From Kalaharituber pfeilii (Eukaryota > Ascomycota > Pezizomycetes > Pezizales > Pezizaceae): 64,000 bases of DNA. The DNA lies in assembly GCA_015179045.1 (NCBI GenBank), contig WHUZ01000077.1:186001-250000 (forward strand). Reading direction: 5' to 3'. How positions within the stretch are numbered: position 1 is the first letter of the stretch; each line of letters begins with the position of its first letter. The notes beneath the pieces are model-generated. The model saw only the letters and a program-made list of their open reading frames with translations. It did no database searches and was not told where the DNA came from. The translations under genes and the position numbers were made by a program. Shown here one piece after another: positions 32,208 to 43,701 of the stretch.

Positions 32208-32261
32208 TATCGCCATAGACCTTAGGGCGGCATGCGATCAATGATATATATATAAAAAAAA
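32208..32261 (+). mobile_element. tail-only retroposon, family A
   Basis: One base, then an ATCGC/GCGAT hairpin, ATGATATATATAT and an A run. Perfect TSD AGGCTCTGTATGA at 32195-32207 and 32262-32274. Empty in unit X (TTCAGGCTCTGTATGAAGTT near 9.65 kb). Confidence 0.96.
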
Positions 32262-32274
32262 AGGCTCTGTATGA

Positions 32275-32850
32275 AGTTGGTTACTTGATGATGTAGCTAA
32301 AGTGAGGGTGTAACTTAGGACAACGCTTGAAGCTTGACCATCTCTCGAAGGCAGAAGACCCTCCTTATATAGCCAGCTCCCCGCGCATGCCCACTGTATG
32401 CTCTATTGCTTATGCTATCTATGCTTAACAATCGATATCAATGCTTAACAATCAATAACAATGTCTGAGGCTGTGCACAACAAGCCTACGCGTACTCTTG
32501 CCACTCAGTGGCGCAACTCACTCAACCATGTGCTCCGCTTGTGATACGCTTCCGTGACCCGACCTGTCAATTGTATTGCCCTGCTGTAGCTATCGGTTGA
32601 TCAGGCCGAATGGTCACTAGCAGCCTTACGGGTCAACTCAGGTGGATATCCCCAGCATCTCTGGGTAGGCCCGTGACAGTTTGGGTCCGTATTATTAATT
32701 AACTCCTTTTTCTTCTGTTGCAATCTCCTTTGCCAATCTCTTTTTTCCAGTCTCTGTTTCCATTTCCTGTACTTGTAATTACGGAACCTACAACTACCTT
32801 CCCCGAAATATAGACTTATTGAGGAATGCATTCCTTAAACATGTTTTGAG
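32275..32850. other. unit Y spacer, partly absent from X
   Basis: About 410 bp (roughly 32290-32700) has no match at the corresponding place in X, which reads straight from GTTGGTTGCTTG to a TTTTTCTTCTG block. It holds a GTCCTAAGTTACACCC-type motif reversed and AATCGATATC/AATCAATAAC near-repeats. No coding feature and no clear TIR. Confidence 0.45.
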
Positions 32851-32853
32851 ATA

Positions 32854-32905
32854 TTTTTTTTTTTTTTTTCATTAATCGCGTGCCGCCCTATGGGCTATGG
32901 CGATG
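32854..32905 (-). mobile_element. tail-only retroposon, family A
   Basis: T tract plus an ATCGC/GCGAT hairpin (sense). Perfect TSD ATGTTTTGAGATA at 32841-32853 and 32906-32918. Empty in unit X (AACATGTTTTGAGATATGG near 9.85 kb). Confidence 0.96.
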
Positions 32906-33599
32906 ATGTTTTGAGATAGGGTAGTGTTCTGGCCACTCGTACTGTAGATGGGAGTTTACATAATGCCACTGTCACAGCGCTGAATTCTCGCGATCGGGAC
33001 GTGAAACTCTTTCTGTATATCAACAGTTGAATACACTTCCGTATGTCAGGCACGTCTAGTGAAGAGACACATGAACCAATACACAAGAGAAACGAGCGAA
33101 GCTAGATTCATACGACAATCTGTAAGTACTAATGTATGCGCAATTATCTTATAAGCTGGGTGCAGGGATTGGTCTAAAGGGGCATCTGATAGTATAAACA
33201 AGTTATACGCTGCTAGGCCTAGAGTGATCATATCATAGCTTCAGCCTGGATACCTCTCACACTAGTACTGGCACTGAGGATACAGAGGTGGGAAATAGGC
33301 TTTGTACTCAAACCGTTTCAATAATACTGTAGCAGAAATACGAAGCCCCTATAAAGAGGTTGTACCAAACAAGCAGACTCCCACGTACATTGTACTTGAA
33401 GCTAAATACATCATGATATGAATTGGGAAAATTTGAGAGAACATGTATATTTGTGTTACTAGTGAAAGACTCGTCATAGCCAAGCGCAATTTCATAGGAA
33501 TATAGTAAGAAACAAAAAAAAAAAAGGAGACTTTGAACTATTGCTTCAGGTACCTCTCCGCTCTTGTTATTTTTGACCCATAAATCAATGGCGTTACAG

Positions 33600-34806
33600 T
33601 CAGGAAGTCTCTAATATGAGATAGAAAATTTCCTGCCGGTCCCTCGCTCCCTGAAGAGTAACGGTTCGCTTCTCGGCATCCAGACTCAAATACCTACCTG
33701 GGAATGCCAATGGCTCAATTGCCACCCGCCCCTGCAATCCCAAAGGATGAATTCTAAACCTTTCTTCAATGCTGCAGCTACCAGGACCTTCACTGATATA
33801 TTGGCAATTTACCACCCCACCTCCACCTGGTTTTCTAACACCAGGGGCTAGGTCTCGAGGATTACAGGTAGCACGCAGATAAACATTCTGGAAACAGGTG
33901 GACTTGAAAGCAACAATGCCATCAGAATAGTACTCAAGCTCAAATATCTCATGCCCCTTGACGTGGGGCTGCACACCAATTTTGCCGCTGCCACCGGGTT
34001 TGTGTGAAGACACCTCACTGCCATCCATTTGGACGAAGTTGTCAGGACATTTGACTGACATTATTGCCACACGGGGTGCAGATGATGGCGATACTGTTTG
34101 AACCTTGGTCTTCAACATATGAATCTCTTTGTCTTTGGTTGCAAGCTCGGCACGAGCATGCCGAAGTTGGCCTTTCAGTCCTTCGAACTGAGAGTTTAAA
34201 TCCTTAAAAGCTCCATCGTCGTGTGGTTGGGAGTCCCCAGGTGTATGAGCTGTTATCGTGCACTTGGTAGGGGTGTAGGAAGAACTAGTTGGAGACAGGA
34301 ATAGGTTCGTAGTAAGATTGAGACGGCATTGGTTGAGATATGGATTTCGCGCCTGTTACTAGGAGATTCAAAATTGTGAGTCAACGAATGCTTAGGTCGG
34401 CCTGTTGCTTCTTGCAAGACTAACTGGGATATAAGAACATCCAAATTTCGTTGCCAAACATATCCAACACCCGAACATACGCACAGAATCCGGCCGCATA
34501 AGGAACTCTAAAACTGTCACAGAGAATGAAGTAACACTGCACTGGAACAGAAAAACTCTCGTAATGGGTCAAGGTGATATAATCAAGAAGGGGAGAAGGG
34601 GCGCGACGAGCAAAGGGCGTACCCACCGAATTGACTAGCGTAGCAAAAATAAGCTGTCGATCCACATTTGTCTCAACTGCGGAAGCAAACCAATCCCATA
34701 AGTTGTCAAAATCGTTGTCCGTCAGGACGTCATCTGGTACGAGAAGGTTTCGGTCACGTTTGGGATGACTTGCCGTACCCTGATCGTCAGCTGGCGGTGC
34801 GGACAT
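33600..34806 (-). CDS. gene D: coiled-coil / beta-trefoil-like protein
   Basis: Fourth paralogue and closest to gene B. It starts at the ATG at 34806; the N-terminal exon reads DDVLTDNDFDNLWDWFASAV, then ETNVDRQLIFATLVNSVGTP. The second exon has the coiled coil (ATKDKEIHMLKTKVQTVSPS) and a trefoil-like C-terminus (GIVAFKSTCFQNVYLRATCN, GVVNCQYISEGPGSCSIEER, AFPGRYLSLDAEKRTVTLQG). Both exons are open. The intron acceptor near 34357 (AACAG) matches the other copies. No catalytic motif is visible; protein-protein or sugar binding is only a guess from the fold type. Confidence 0.6.
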
Positions 34807-34986
34807 AATGTTCGCTGTAGTTATATTGAAGGCTGTGGGGTTGTTTGTATGAGAGCCCCGAACACGATATGCGGTGGTATGACAGAAAAGCGGGGGAATG
34901 CCTGGCCGGCTAGAACTATGTTGGTGCAGGGTCTGACGCCAAGAACTCTTTTATTACTACATCCCGTGACACATTAAATCCCGAGG

Positions 34987-35049
34987 TTTTTTTTTTTTTT
35001 TTTTCCATTATTATTAGTAATTGCATGCCGCCCTAAGGGCTTTGGCGAT
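34987..35049 (-). mobile_element. old tail-only retroposon, family A (shared with 12014-12087)
   Basis: T tract, then a decayed ATCGC-type hairpin; same position as in X, so inserted before duplication. Confidence 0.7.
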
Positions 35050-35444
35050 TGTGGTACAGCACTTAGTTTACCCCTGCGGACAGCACCATCCAAGCCCTCA
35101 AATTTGCTCTCTCATATGCCCCTACACATATTTTCACATATCCTTACATAGTCCATCTGGCACCAGTCAAGCACCATTCTTCAGGCCGACTATCCATAGT
35201 AAACATCATTATCTTCCCTGCCCGGTGCGCGTCCCATCCACTGCGTCACTGATTTTCAACTTCCTTTTTTTTAAGAGAAAAAAAATATCTCGTATGCTGC
35301 CCTAAGGGCTATGACGAGATAAATGCATAGGAGGTAACAGGAAAGATAACAGAGTAAAGCAAAACAAACGCCACATGTAACTTTCTAGGCCAGAGAGAGG
35401 GCCAAGTGTATGAGGTATGATGGGCAGGCCAGTGAAGGTGGGCT

Positions 35445-36207
35445 GCGCCAGGAGTTAGTTTGAAAGAGAAAGGAGGAGAGGATGCGAGCTGGGTTTGGGA
35501 GAGGTAAGTTTGTGAAGTGGGGCAGGAGAGTACTTACAAATTACACCTGGCTGCGGACTGGGAAGGGCGGAGCTTTGTGGAGGAGGAAGATTAGTTGTGA
35601 GGAGGCGCATTGCACCTGTGGAGAGGTGTGGAGTGCTGAGCATGTGGTGTTCAGGTGTGATGAGCTGGAGCAGCCACAGAAGAAGGATAATGAGGAGCCG
35701 CAAGTCATTTGGCAGTGCTGGGAAGATTTGGAGGAGAAAGGGTGGAGGCCGGAGGGACGGGGCCTCTCCGAGCAGGCCAGACTTCTCAGTAACTTCAATT
35801 CCACACGGCTAGTGTACTATGAACACATCAACACTGATTTTGTGGCGGAGGCGGTGATAACTCGCGGAATGGAAAGAGGGTGACTTTCAGGGACGTGGTT
35901 GTAGTCAATTTAGAGGGGCAGAGCACTCTTAAAGTTGGTGAAGCGTAAGTGTGCCAGACGTCCATGTCAACACCAGGCCAGTCATCGGCGGCCCTGAGTA
36001 CTCAAAAGAGCGTGAACATTTCCAGCGGCCCGGGCTGTCCATGATTGGACGAGGCCATTCGCAAATAGTTTGTTGTATTGGTAATTTCAGATCGTATATT
36101 GAGCTAGATACAGGAATTTTACTACCCACCAGTTGCGTCAGCAGACGGGTTACGTAACCCCCTCCCTCCCGCCCCCCCAACCAAAAAAAAAAAAAAAAAA
36201 AAAAAAA
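35445..36207 (+). pseudogene. LINE-II 3' end, unit Y copy
   Basis: Near-open frame KFVKWGRRVLTNYTWLRTGK, then HCTCGEVWSAEHVVFRCDEL (C-x-C-x7-H-x4-C finger), ending VAEAVITRGMERG. The 3' UTR ends in a C-rich stretch and poly-A (36182-36207). The hairpin C seen in the X copy is reduced to GGGTTACGTAACCCCC. It lies just downstream of the MYND gene. Confidence 0.65.
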
Positions 36208-36292
36208 GCATTCGGATATGTTTCATCTCACTTGTCAAACTTATATACTCTTAACGGAAAAAACGAAGAAGATATTTAACTGGTCTCCGAGA

Positions 36293-37426
36293 TCATGACA
36301 AAGTTTTCCAGAAGTTATTCATATTCAGGTGCCACTCCCCTGCGTCCTCAAAGAGCCACACCCCACGATTCTTTAGTCGCTCATAGCCCCCGCATGTGGC
36401 CAAAGCATTCCCATACACCTCGGCAGCCAATCGTCTCAACAGTGTAACTACACCCTCATACGCATACTTTTCCCTCATGTCAATTGGCCCCAATAACTGC
36501 AGAATACAAGCACCGCCATCCTTCTTCATCGCAAATCTGATGCACACCATATTGAGTACCTCACCACCCTCAATCCACCAACCTGGCAAGATGCCCTTAT
36601 TATGGGACTTGTCCACGAACTCGCCGAAGTGTTTGATAGGGTTGTAGTTTCGCAGAATACGCGGGATGGATAATCCATACTCGTCCGTTAAGCGAAGCCG
36701 GTACGCATCAATGAGAAACTCATAACAGGCGAATTTCTCTTGGAGAGCTGCAAGTAATTTCCTGGGCTCAGTGATCGCGCGAATTGCGGCTGCTTTGCTT
36801 CCGCTGAAAGGCGAATGGCTGTTTCCAACGAGATATTTCCGGGATGTGGCATACTCACGCTCGAAGGTAGCATTAGCTGCGGCCGCACGCTTGCGAGCGC
36901 CAATATTATTTCCTTGCGTAAGGCGGCAGATAGCTGTGATCGTCGCTGATCTCGTACTGAAGTCATAGTCAATGTTGTCGCTATTGTGGCTCTCCATAAA
37001 GTCCCTTCTCGAAGGCATGCCAGGTGGCAATCTGGGATCGGGGTAGTAACCCCAGCCTGCTTGTTCTATCGCGTCGAGTCTACGAGATTCTGAAGGGCTG
37101 GTACTAGCGGCCACCATTTCGATAATTCGCTCTATAGCCTCCCTTTCTTCCCGATTCCGTGGGTTCGCAACATCCGAGATGGGGATCTTTGGCAGTGCGG
37201 GTTTAGCTGAGGAGTAGGAGGAAGATGAAGAGGATGCGTTTGTCGAGGTATCTTTGCCTTTGCCGCCGCCACAAGACCTTTTATGGAGTTTCCAGTCGTC
37301 CGCCTGGCACTGTCGCGAGCAGTAGGTGGCGGTTAGGCATTTTGCGCATTTCTTGAGTGAGCTGAGCTGAAGTTGAGCTGGAGTTTTCTTGCAAGTGACG
37401 CAGCAATTGCCAGAGTCAGAGGACAT
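36293..37426 (-). CDS. MYND-type zinc finger protein
   Basis: Starts at the ATG at 37426 (MSSDSGNCCVTCKKTPAQL), chosen because the MYND finger begins directly after it; an upstream ATG at 37561 in the same frame is less likely. Residues about 8-52 form the finger: CCVTC, KKCAKCLTATYCSRQCQADD, WKLHKRSCG, the C-C/C-C/C-C/H-C ligand pattern used for protein-protein contacts. A Ser-rich linker follows, then about 260 residues with ANPRNREEREAIERIIEMVA, DPRLPPGMPSRRDFM and GWWIEGGEVLNMVCIRFAMK. No SET motif is visible, so it is not a SMYD methyltransferase. The ORF is intact; its 3' third was copied into unit X. Confidence 0.85.
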   Translation of the reverse strand: MSSDSGNCCVTCKKTPAQLQLSSLKKCAKCLTATYCSRQCQADDWKLHKRSCGGGKGKDTSTNASSSSSSYSSAKPALPKIPISDVANPRNREEREAIERIIEMVAASTSPSESRRLDAIEQAGWGYYPDPRLPPGMPSRRDFMESHNSDNIDYDFSTRSATITAICRLTQGNNIGARKRAAAANATFEREYATSRKYLVGNSHSPFSGSKAAAIRAITEPRKLLAALQEKFACYEFLIDAYRLRLTDEYGLSIPRILRNYNPIKHFGEFVDKSHNKGILPGWWIEGGEVLNMVCIRFAMKKDGGACILQLLGPIDMREKYAYEGVVTLLRRLAAEVYGNALATCGGYERLKNRGVWLFEDAGEWHLNMNNFWKTLS

Positions 37427-37561
37427 TTTTTGGAAGCTTTGATTGTTGATTAAATTTTGACAGCGGAGAGGAATGCCTGTGCTAACAGTAATACAACACG
37501 CAGACAGTAAATAGCTGTTGTCTGTTGCCAGAAGTAGTCTCGTAACCAATGCCAGAGGCAC

Positions 37562-38394
37562 AGGTTAGACTTGGCAGGAGGCCTGATTTCAAGCAATGCA
37601 TCAAGTCAGGGATGGCAATTCTATAACTAGTATTTCATGATACACTACTGTAACAAGCGATGCATCACAATGGAACTTTTTATGCGCTTTTCACGGAAGA
37701 TAAAATTCTTCGCATCTGGCACGCTCAAAAAGTAAGGTTAATTTTGGAGGGTGAGAAATGACTTCCGACTGGGTGGGAGGCGACATTATTAGAGTGAGAT
37801 TAAGCAGTTCGGGTGACCTCGTGAACCTGTATGAGAGTCGCTATTTTATTCCCATGTCTATTGGATGTAGTTTGCAGATTAGAATTTACAAGGAAATGTA
37901 CTACTGTAGTACATTCTGTCAGGGTAAGTCGATGCATACTAGTAATTTTGCACGGTATGCATAAAAGCTTCCTTGTGAATATACTTCGGACCTAACTATA
38001 CTATATCCAGCGGTAGCGTTCAACCTGTCGATGAAAAGAAAATAGGTGGGTTGAGATTTCACCAGAAGAAAGAGAAGAAAACCAAAGTCCGTATCGGTGG
38101 GGAAGTACGTCGTTTTTCTCCAAAGCTGTGTAATGGTGGAAGGCATTAAAATTTCCCTGTGGCTTATGAGGTGGTGTTGGAGGAGGAGGACGGGAGGAGG
38201 GGGGGGAGGGGGCACTGGGGGTGAGATATGTTACTTATGTAATTATGTAGGTTGGACATAAAAACGTAAAGTCTTTTTTCATGCATGAGCATAGATTGAT
38301 CCTTGTTGGTGGAAAGGTAAAGAACTTTATTATTGTGTGGAGTAGATGGTAGTTATTCCCCTCCGCGGTGAGTTGAGGACTATGTCTCAGTATA
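37562..38394. other. no recognised gene
   Basis: Upstream region of the MYND gene and spacer. It contains purine/G-rich tracts near 38.2 kb; only short ORFs. Confidence 0.5.
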
Positions 38395-40811
38395 CTAGGA
38401 TTTTACCGTTGTAGTCTTGAGATTTTTGAATTTTTGGGGGGGTGAAATGTATATGTGGGGTGATTTGGGGGGGGGTGTGGGTATTTGGATTTTTGGAGTA
38501 GAGTTGAGGTTGTATTCCCCCTCTCCTAATGGCGTCTGACGTGAGCGTTTATGTATACGTATGCACTGGTAGTGAGTTATGTATTCGGCTACGTCTTTTA
38601 TATGGTGCCCCCCACACGCCAGCGGCACCTCCCCCGGCATCTCGACCCTCACACTCGTATAATGCTTCAGAAACCGCCCCCACCACACCTGTCCCCTCTC
38701 ACCCCTCGCGACCGCCCACAGGGCTCGCCCGACCGCATCCTCGCATCCCAGCGGGGGGGGCTCCACCCCCGCTACATCCTCCTCCCCCTGATTATCCCCG
38801 CCTTGTGCACCGTCGACGTCCTCCCGCCCCGCCTCCGCTTCCTCATCCACTCTCAAAAACCCTGTGTCGATGCTGTTTATTGCGATGCCGTAGCCCTCCC
38901 GCAGCAGCGCGCTCTCGCAGTGCATCAGTATGTGCAAGGCGGCCTTATATATGTATGTGTGCATGTGCATACTGTTTTTGACGCGCGAGCTCCCGAGGAG
39001 AATGGAGGAGATGGATTCGCGGGGTGTGAGGTTGAGGATGTAGGCGGTGAGGAGGGGGCGGGGGGTGGTGGTGGTAGATCGTAGCGGGGGAGAGATAGGT
39101 TCGGGACTAGCTCCCGCGTGAGCAGAAACGGTGTGAACAGGTTGATCAAGTGCGCGCTGAGGAGGTCGCGGTACGGGATTTGCGTGTATGTCTGCGGCCA
39201 TGAAGAGAGGTATGGTTTCTTTTCCGGCGGTGGGGTAGCGGGAGACGTGGTGGAGGTAAGAGACGGCGGAGCGTCGGCATTGCGGCGAGCATCCCCCCCA
39301 AGGGCCTCGGGGGTGTACTGGTATTGTGTGTACGACAGGTCTCTGGAGGAAAGCACCTAGAATTTCATTCACCTTGTGAACTCTGCTGGCTCGATTTCCT
39401 CTACACCTTCGCCGCGTAGTAACTGCTCCTCGCGAGCGATCATCGCTATCTTAATGTGTAGCTTATCGGTAATTATTTGCGCAGCATTGTTGCCCAGTAT
39501 ATCCAGCTTCCCATCTCCCTCCCCCTCTCCCTCCCGGCCCTCTCCTCCCCCTTCCACTGCTCACCCCCCTCCCCTAATCCCAACCACCCCTTCGCCACCT
39601 CCACGACCCCGAACGCATCCCCCACCCCATGAAATCCGCCCCCATAATACTCAGTCTCCCGCCCCACACCCGCACGTCCTGCTCCGTCATATACCTCGCA
39701 ACCGTATCCGCGGGATACCAGCACCTGGGCGCCGCACCGCAACAGCTGCAGGGCACATACTTCAAGTTGACCCTCCCGCCCGTCACCACCGCTGTGCGGC
39801 CCCCTAGGCCCCGGTTCCTAGGCAGCGACTCGGCGTTCGAGGACATGTGGAAGCTGCCGCACGGGAAGCACATGCTTGGGTGAAAAGGGCGCGCAGCGCC
39901 GACGGGGATGTAGTGGCGGTTGTAGCACGTACCGTCGCTGCCTATGCAGGCACCGGGGCGGAGGTGAGCCCAATTCCCGATGGGCTGGAAGCCGGAGGGG
40001 GGGGTGGTACGGTACGTGGAAGTCTTACAGCGGGTTAGCGTTCGTCTTTAACGAAGCCGATGCGGGTTCCGAGCGGGGATCCGGTGGACTCGGGGAGGGA
40101 CGACATATGCGCGGAGGAGCCGATAAGCCGCATAGTATCCTCGAGCGTGGAGTCTGACAGCGGTGTGGTGCCCCGGATTTGCGCATTATAGGCGGGGGCG
40201 TAGAGCGGGGGATTCGGAAGCAAGAGATACCGAAGGACTTTGAGCGCGGAGAGATTGCCCTGGGTGGTGGGTACCAGGTGGGCGGTTATGCGCCCTGTTG
40301 GGTTTGAATCTTTTGCCGTAGTTGGGTCGACGCCATCACCAGCGGAGGTCAGAAAGGTGTGCGTGTGGTGCAGGGACCACTCCTCGGGGCTTCTCCCGAG
40401 AGCCGATTTTGTTGGTAGGTGGAGATGTACTCGGCGATGAGGGAAATCGTGTCCTCATAGACCATTCGTCAACTTCAATTGGGAGTGCGTCGGGGTGGGT
40501 AGGTTTTATTGTGTCGCTTGTCGAGCAGAGCTCCCGTCCAACGAGATTGGCCAGCAACCCCGCCGGTGATTGCCGCTTGGGGTTTAGAGAGGGGATTTGG
40601 GAGGCGGAGGAAGGAAGCGGTAGAGGAGGGAGATGGCGGGCGGGGGGTGCCGGGATAGCACGCGGGATTTTGTCGGTGAGCAGGGCGCGGCATTGGTGGT
40701 GCCAGTGGGAGGGGAGGGAGGAGAGGGGGGTATCTGGAGGGTGGAGCGGAGGGGGTTGATGTCAGGGATGTCGGTGTTGATGTCATCGGTGGTGGAGGTG
40801 GGGTCCAGCAT
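38395..40811 (-). pseudogene. GC-rich coding-like region, unrecognised
   Basis: The minus strand has several long overlapping open stretches in changing frames: MLDPTSTTDDINTDIPDIN (40811), KVLRYLLLPNPPLYAPAYNA, then DTMRLIGSSAHMSSLPESTG (near 40.1-40.2 kb). Further on are NNAAQIITDKLHIKIAMIAR (39.45 kb), TQIPYRDLLSAHLINLFTPF (39.16 kb) and AALHILMHCESALLREGYGI (38.9 kb). Composition is much richer in G and C than the neighbours. It could be a multi-exon gene or a decayed one; I do not recognise the family and could not resolve introns. Confidence 0.35.
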
Positions 40812-41743
40812 TATTGATATCTTGTTGTTATGGAAATTCTTGCAATTGGAAAGGTGGTGTTTACTTCCGCAACGGTACTAGGGGGTGTTTGCTTAGCTGC
40901 AGATCACACCCTACGCCTGCTAATGAGCTTAAACCAAAGTAAGACTAAGCACTAGACGTATTCTCTGTTTGAATTTGTGCTTTTTTCGTCTTGTTCCGCT
41001 TTTGATCACATGTAGATATCTAGCTAGCTAGCGATGTATGCATTGTGGTGGAAGTGGAGGTTGGTGGGCCACACCGGCAGCAAAGTAGGTACTTTGGTGG
41101 GGGTATCAAGAGAAGACACTGACTAACTAAGCCGAGTTTCAACGTGTGCTGATACGAATTTGAGCCGCGTGCGGGGTCAGTATGCTAAGCTTGTGGCGCA
41201 GTCCATAACAAAAAATCAAAAATCTGGGTCCTTTTCACGTTCTAACAAGGTGTTCATTATAGAATATTATGTGGCAAGATTTCCTCATGTGCTTGGTAGC
41301 TGAAGTTAGAGACGTGAGTAGCTGAGCTGCGGCTGAATTAATGGCAATAGACCTTGAACTCCGTGATTTTTCCTCATGGAAATTACTGAAGTAGGAAAAA
41401 CCACGAGTAGTACAAAAATGGAAGAGTGCAGGGGTCTGTTGATCAAGGGTACTATGCAGAAAACAAATTCAGTCCCGCTTCCTGAAGCAGAAAAATTACG
41501 TACAAGGAAAATGCCGACGTTGCAACAATGCAAAAAAGAAAAAAAAGAAAAAAAAAGGAGCTGCAAAAGTTAAAAAGAAAACTCTAGGCGAGTTTCGAAA
41601 AGCATTTCACAAAGGAATCAGGTACGATCATTGGGCGCAAGCACTTTTTCTAATGGAACTGGGCCAAAGCTAAGTGAGATTGCACGGTGGAGCGGTCCCT
41701 ATAATCAGTTATTTAAGTCCATTAACCCTTCTTCGATATAGCC
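40812..41743. other. no recognised gene
   Basis: AT-richer spacer with no open frame of note. A GATATCTAGCTAGCTAGC motif sits near 41.02 kb. Confidence 0.5.
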
Positions 41744-41812
41744 TTTTTTTTTTCTTTTTTTTTTTTTTCTTTTTGTCATTACTCGTGTGCCGCCCGATGG
41801 GCTATGACGAGA
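41744..41812 (-). mobile_element. tail-only retroposon, family A
   Basis: T tract with C interruptions, then hairpin A (sense CTCGT...ACGAG, a paired variant of the outer stem; inner GCCC/GGGC). No clear TSD, so an older copy. Confidence 0.7.
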
Positions 41813-42350
41813 TGTGTTACAAAAGGAAACAAAATAGATAAAACAGAAAAATAAATAAAACAAGATAAAGCCGTCAAATCATAGTGAGACATGCGACAAC
41901 CTAGCCAGTGCGCACATAAGAAAAAAAACCAACGTAAGGGTCATCTCTCCATCCATCTCAGCAACTCCAACAGGTCCCGGTACAGTATGAATAATTTGTA
42001 TATAGACAGAATAACCTTCGCATGAACCTAATTTTTGTTTCCTTATTTGGTGGATTTGTCGTTATAGCAAGAGATGATTGAGTGCGAGCTGAGGTATACG
42101 AGTGATGATATATAAAAATGAAAAAAAAGAGTGCGAATTGAATGATGGCTCAGTGAACTTTTATGTTTTGTTATAGCATGGTTAGACCGTACCGAATGCA
42201 TTAAATTGATTTGCTGCGCTTCTAGATGTATTGGGTTAAAATGGAGGGTTGTGCTTCATAACTATGTTGTGGTGTGTTTACAAAGATTATGACCGCGGAC
42301 CTAGTAATATAAACTTGGTATTGAACCCTTATACCAGTGTCTAATACAAC
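41813..42350. other. no recognised gene
   Basis: Non-coding. It contains a decayed tail-like motif (TATACGAGTGATGATATA then A-rich) near 42.09-42.13 kb. Confidence 0.45.
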
Positions 42351-43006
42351 GGGGACTGCGTATACAAGAAGGCATTCAGGATTAACCACAGTGCTGAGGT
42401 ATATCAATTCCTGCAAGTTGAAGCTACTACGTACATTCATTTCTGGGGGAAAAGTAGTAGAAAGTGGCTCGAATACAGCCTTTGTTCAGGCAATGCATCC
42501 CTAAATACCGCCTGGCTTTGACACAGCCACTTGTTCGTACCTACGCCACACGAAAACCTATTTGTGTGTCTCATAAGGCCATATCTCGTGAATAAGTACT
42601 CTAGTAACAGGGACCAATCATTGTTATTGGCATATACTCTAACTAAGGCGATAGTGACAATTGACGGTAGAAATCACACGAACACATCACGAAGATGAAA
42701 CCAAGACACTAGAAACATCTAAAGTATCCTTCACCCCTAGCTCTGATTTTGAACCCCAGCCCCTATATGTGTCCAGAGCGGAAAGGAAAATGAGACTTGA
42801 AGAGGATCAATTAAGCTAATCATGAGTGAAGTCGACCTATGTGTGAATATAGCATGAATATTCCGATTCCATAATTAGTGAAACTGAAGTAAGGGAGAGA
42901 TCTAGATTTTGGGTGATAGAGTATTTCTTCAGAAGGAACAAGGAATTAAGATAGGAATGCACAAACATTGACAAAATCTTGTATGATTCCAATATGTTGA
43001 TAATGT

Positions 43007-43225
43007 CTAAGAACAACAGGCTGGGCAATCGTCATCGAAAGCGCATACCCCAGGGCATGCGGGACATCCCTCAAGCTAAATGTTGTCAGAATAGGAAGCT
43101 ACCAGTCAGCCGTTATTCATGTCGGAATTAAATACCATGGGGATTAAACATACAGGATTAGGAGCGGTAGCAGCAACTTTGCAGTAAAGTACTAGGGCAG
43201 CAAGAACAACTGAAGCAAACCGCAT
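43007..43225 (-). CDS. small secreted cysteine-rich protein, copy 1 (two exons)
   Basis: Exon 1 43154-43225 and exon 2 43007-43075 are joined by a 78-nt intron (43076-43153). The intron has donor GTATGT, a TTCTGACAAC branch region and acceptor TTTAG. The predicted protein is 46 residues. It begins with a signal peptide (MRFASVVLAALVLYCKVAAT) and ends in a short mature part with six cysteines in the order CPACPGVC and CPACC. The paralogue at 63577-63803 has the same exon length (72 nt), the same phase-0 intron position and the same C-x2-C-x3-C ... C-x2-C-C pattern, which strongly supports the model. A second in-frame ATG lies three codons upstream (43234). Role unknown: effector-like or metal-binding are both possible. 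Confidence 0.75.
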
Positions 43226-43394
43226 TGCTTGCATATCCTTTGGTGAAATTTGAAAGATAAAAAGGCAAGATTAAGATATGGGGCTTCGGCCGGTTAGTTA
43301 GAGTGGAAGAAAGGCGATGTTCGCTGATTTGGGACGGAAGGCAGGTCTGATGGCTTTGGAATCGAGAAAAGTTATGGCGTAGGGAAATGAGAGG

Positions 43395-43405
43395 GATATA
43401 TATAC
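43395..43405 (-). promoter_or_regulatory. TATA-like element of the small secreted protein gene, copy 1
   Basis: GTATATATATC about 170 bp upstream of the start codon. A TATATATATAC motif lies at a similar distance from the copy at 63.8 kb. Confidence 0.45.
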
Positions 43406-43701
43406 ATGGCCTACCTCAAATGTTCTTCTTCGTATTTTATATTCATAGTCTTTTCAAGGTAGCTTCAGCTGAGAATAAATCTAGGTACGGTTAATACACC
43501 TAGTGGCCAGGTATTCAGCATAGAAAATTGTGGCAAACTAGTGAGACATATTCTTGGCAGCTGAGTTCCGAGCTGAACACCACGGCCTACTAGTAAATCA
43601 ACAAATCAAATTAACAAATATCTATAGGAACCAGTAGTGTATTGAACTCAGTGATCGGGGCCCTACAGTGGCGATGTCTATCAGCAACCAGCAAGCATTT
43701 T

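Larger units (their letters stand above)
19255..36605. repeat. segmental duplication unit Y
   Basis: Second copy of unit X. Relative to X it gained the full-length LINE (20329-26989), a pogo element (28141-30776), a foldback MITE (31602-31669) and tail-only retroposons (32208-32261, 32854-32905). It still holds the complete MYND gene beyond its right edge, so Y represents the original context on that side. Confidence 0.85.
42350..43450. repeat. repeat R, copy 1
   Basis: Matches 45440-45848 plus 49723-49880 (copy 2, cut by the hAT) and 62960-63990 (copy 3). Shared landmarks are a CACAGTGCTGA block, GTAACAGGGACCA..TTATTG, TAGTGAAACTGAAGT and, in copies 1 and 3 only, the cysteine-rich peptide gene and its TATA region. 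Confidence 0.8.

Noticed and set aside
38529..39084. Overlapping plus-strand ORFs (proline-rich) in the GC-rich island
   Set aside because: Antisense of the more protein-like minus-strand frames; repetitive Pro/His runs typical of shadows.
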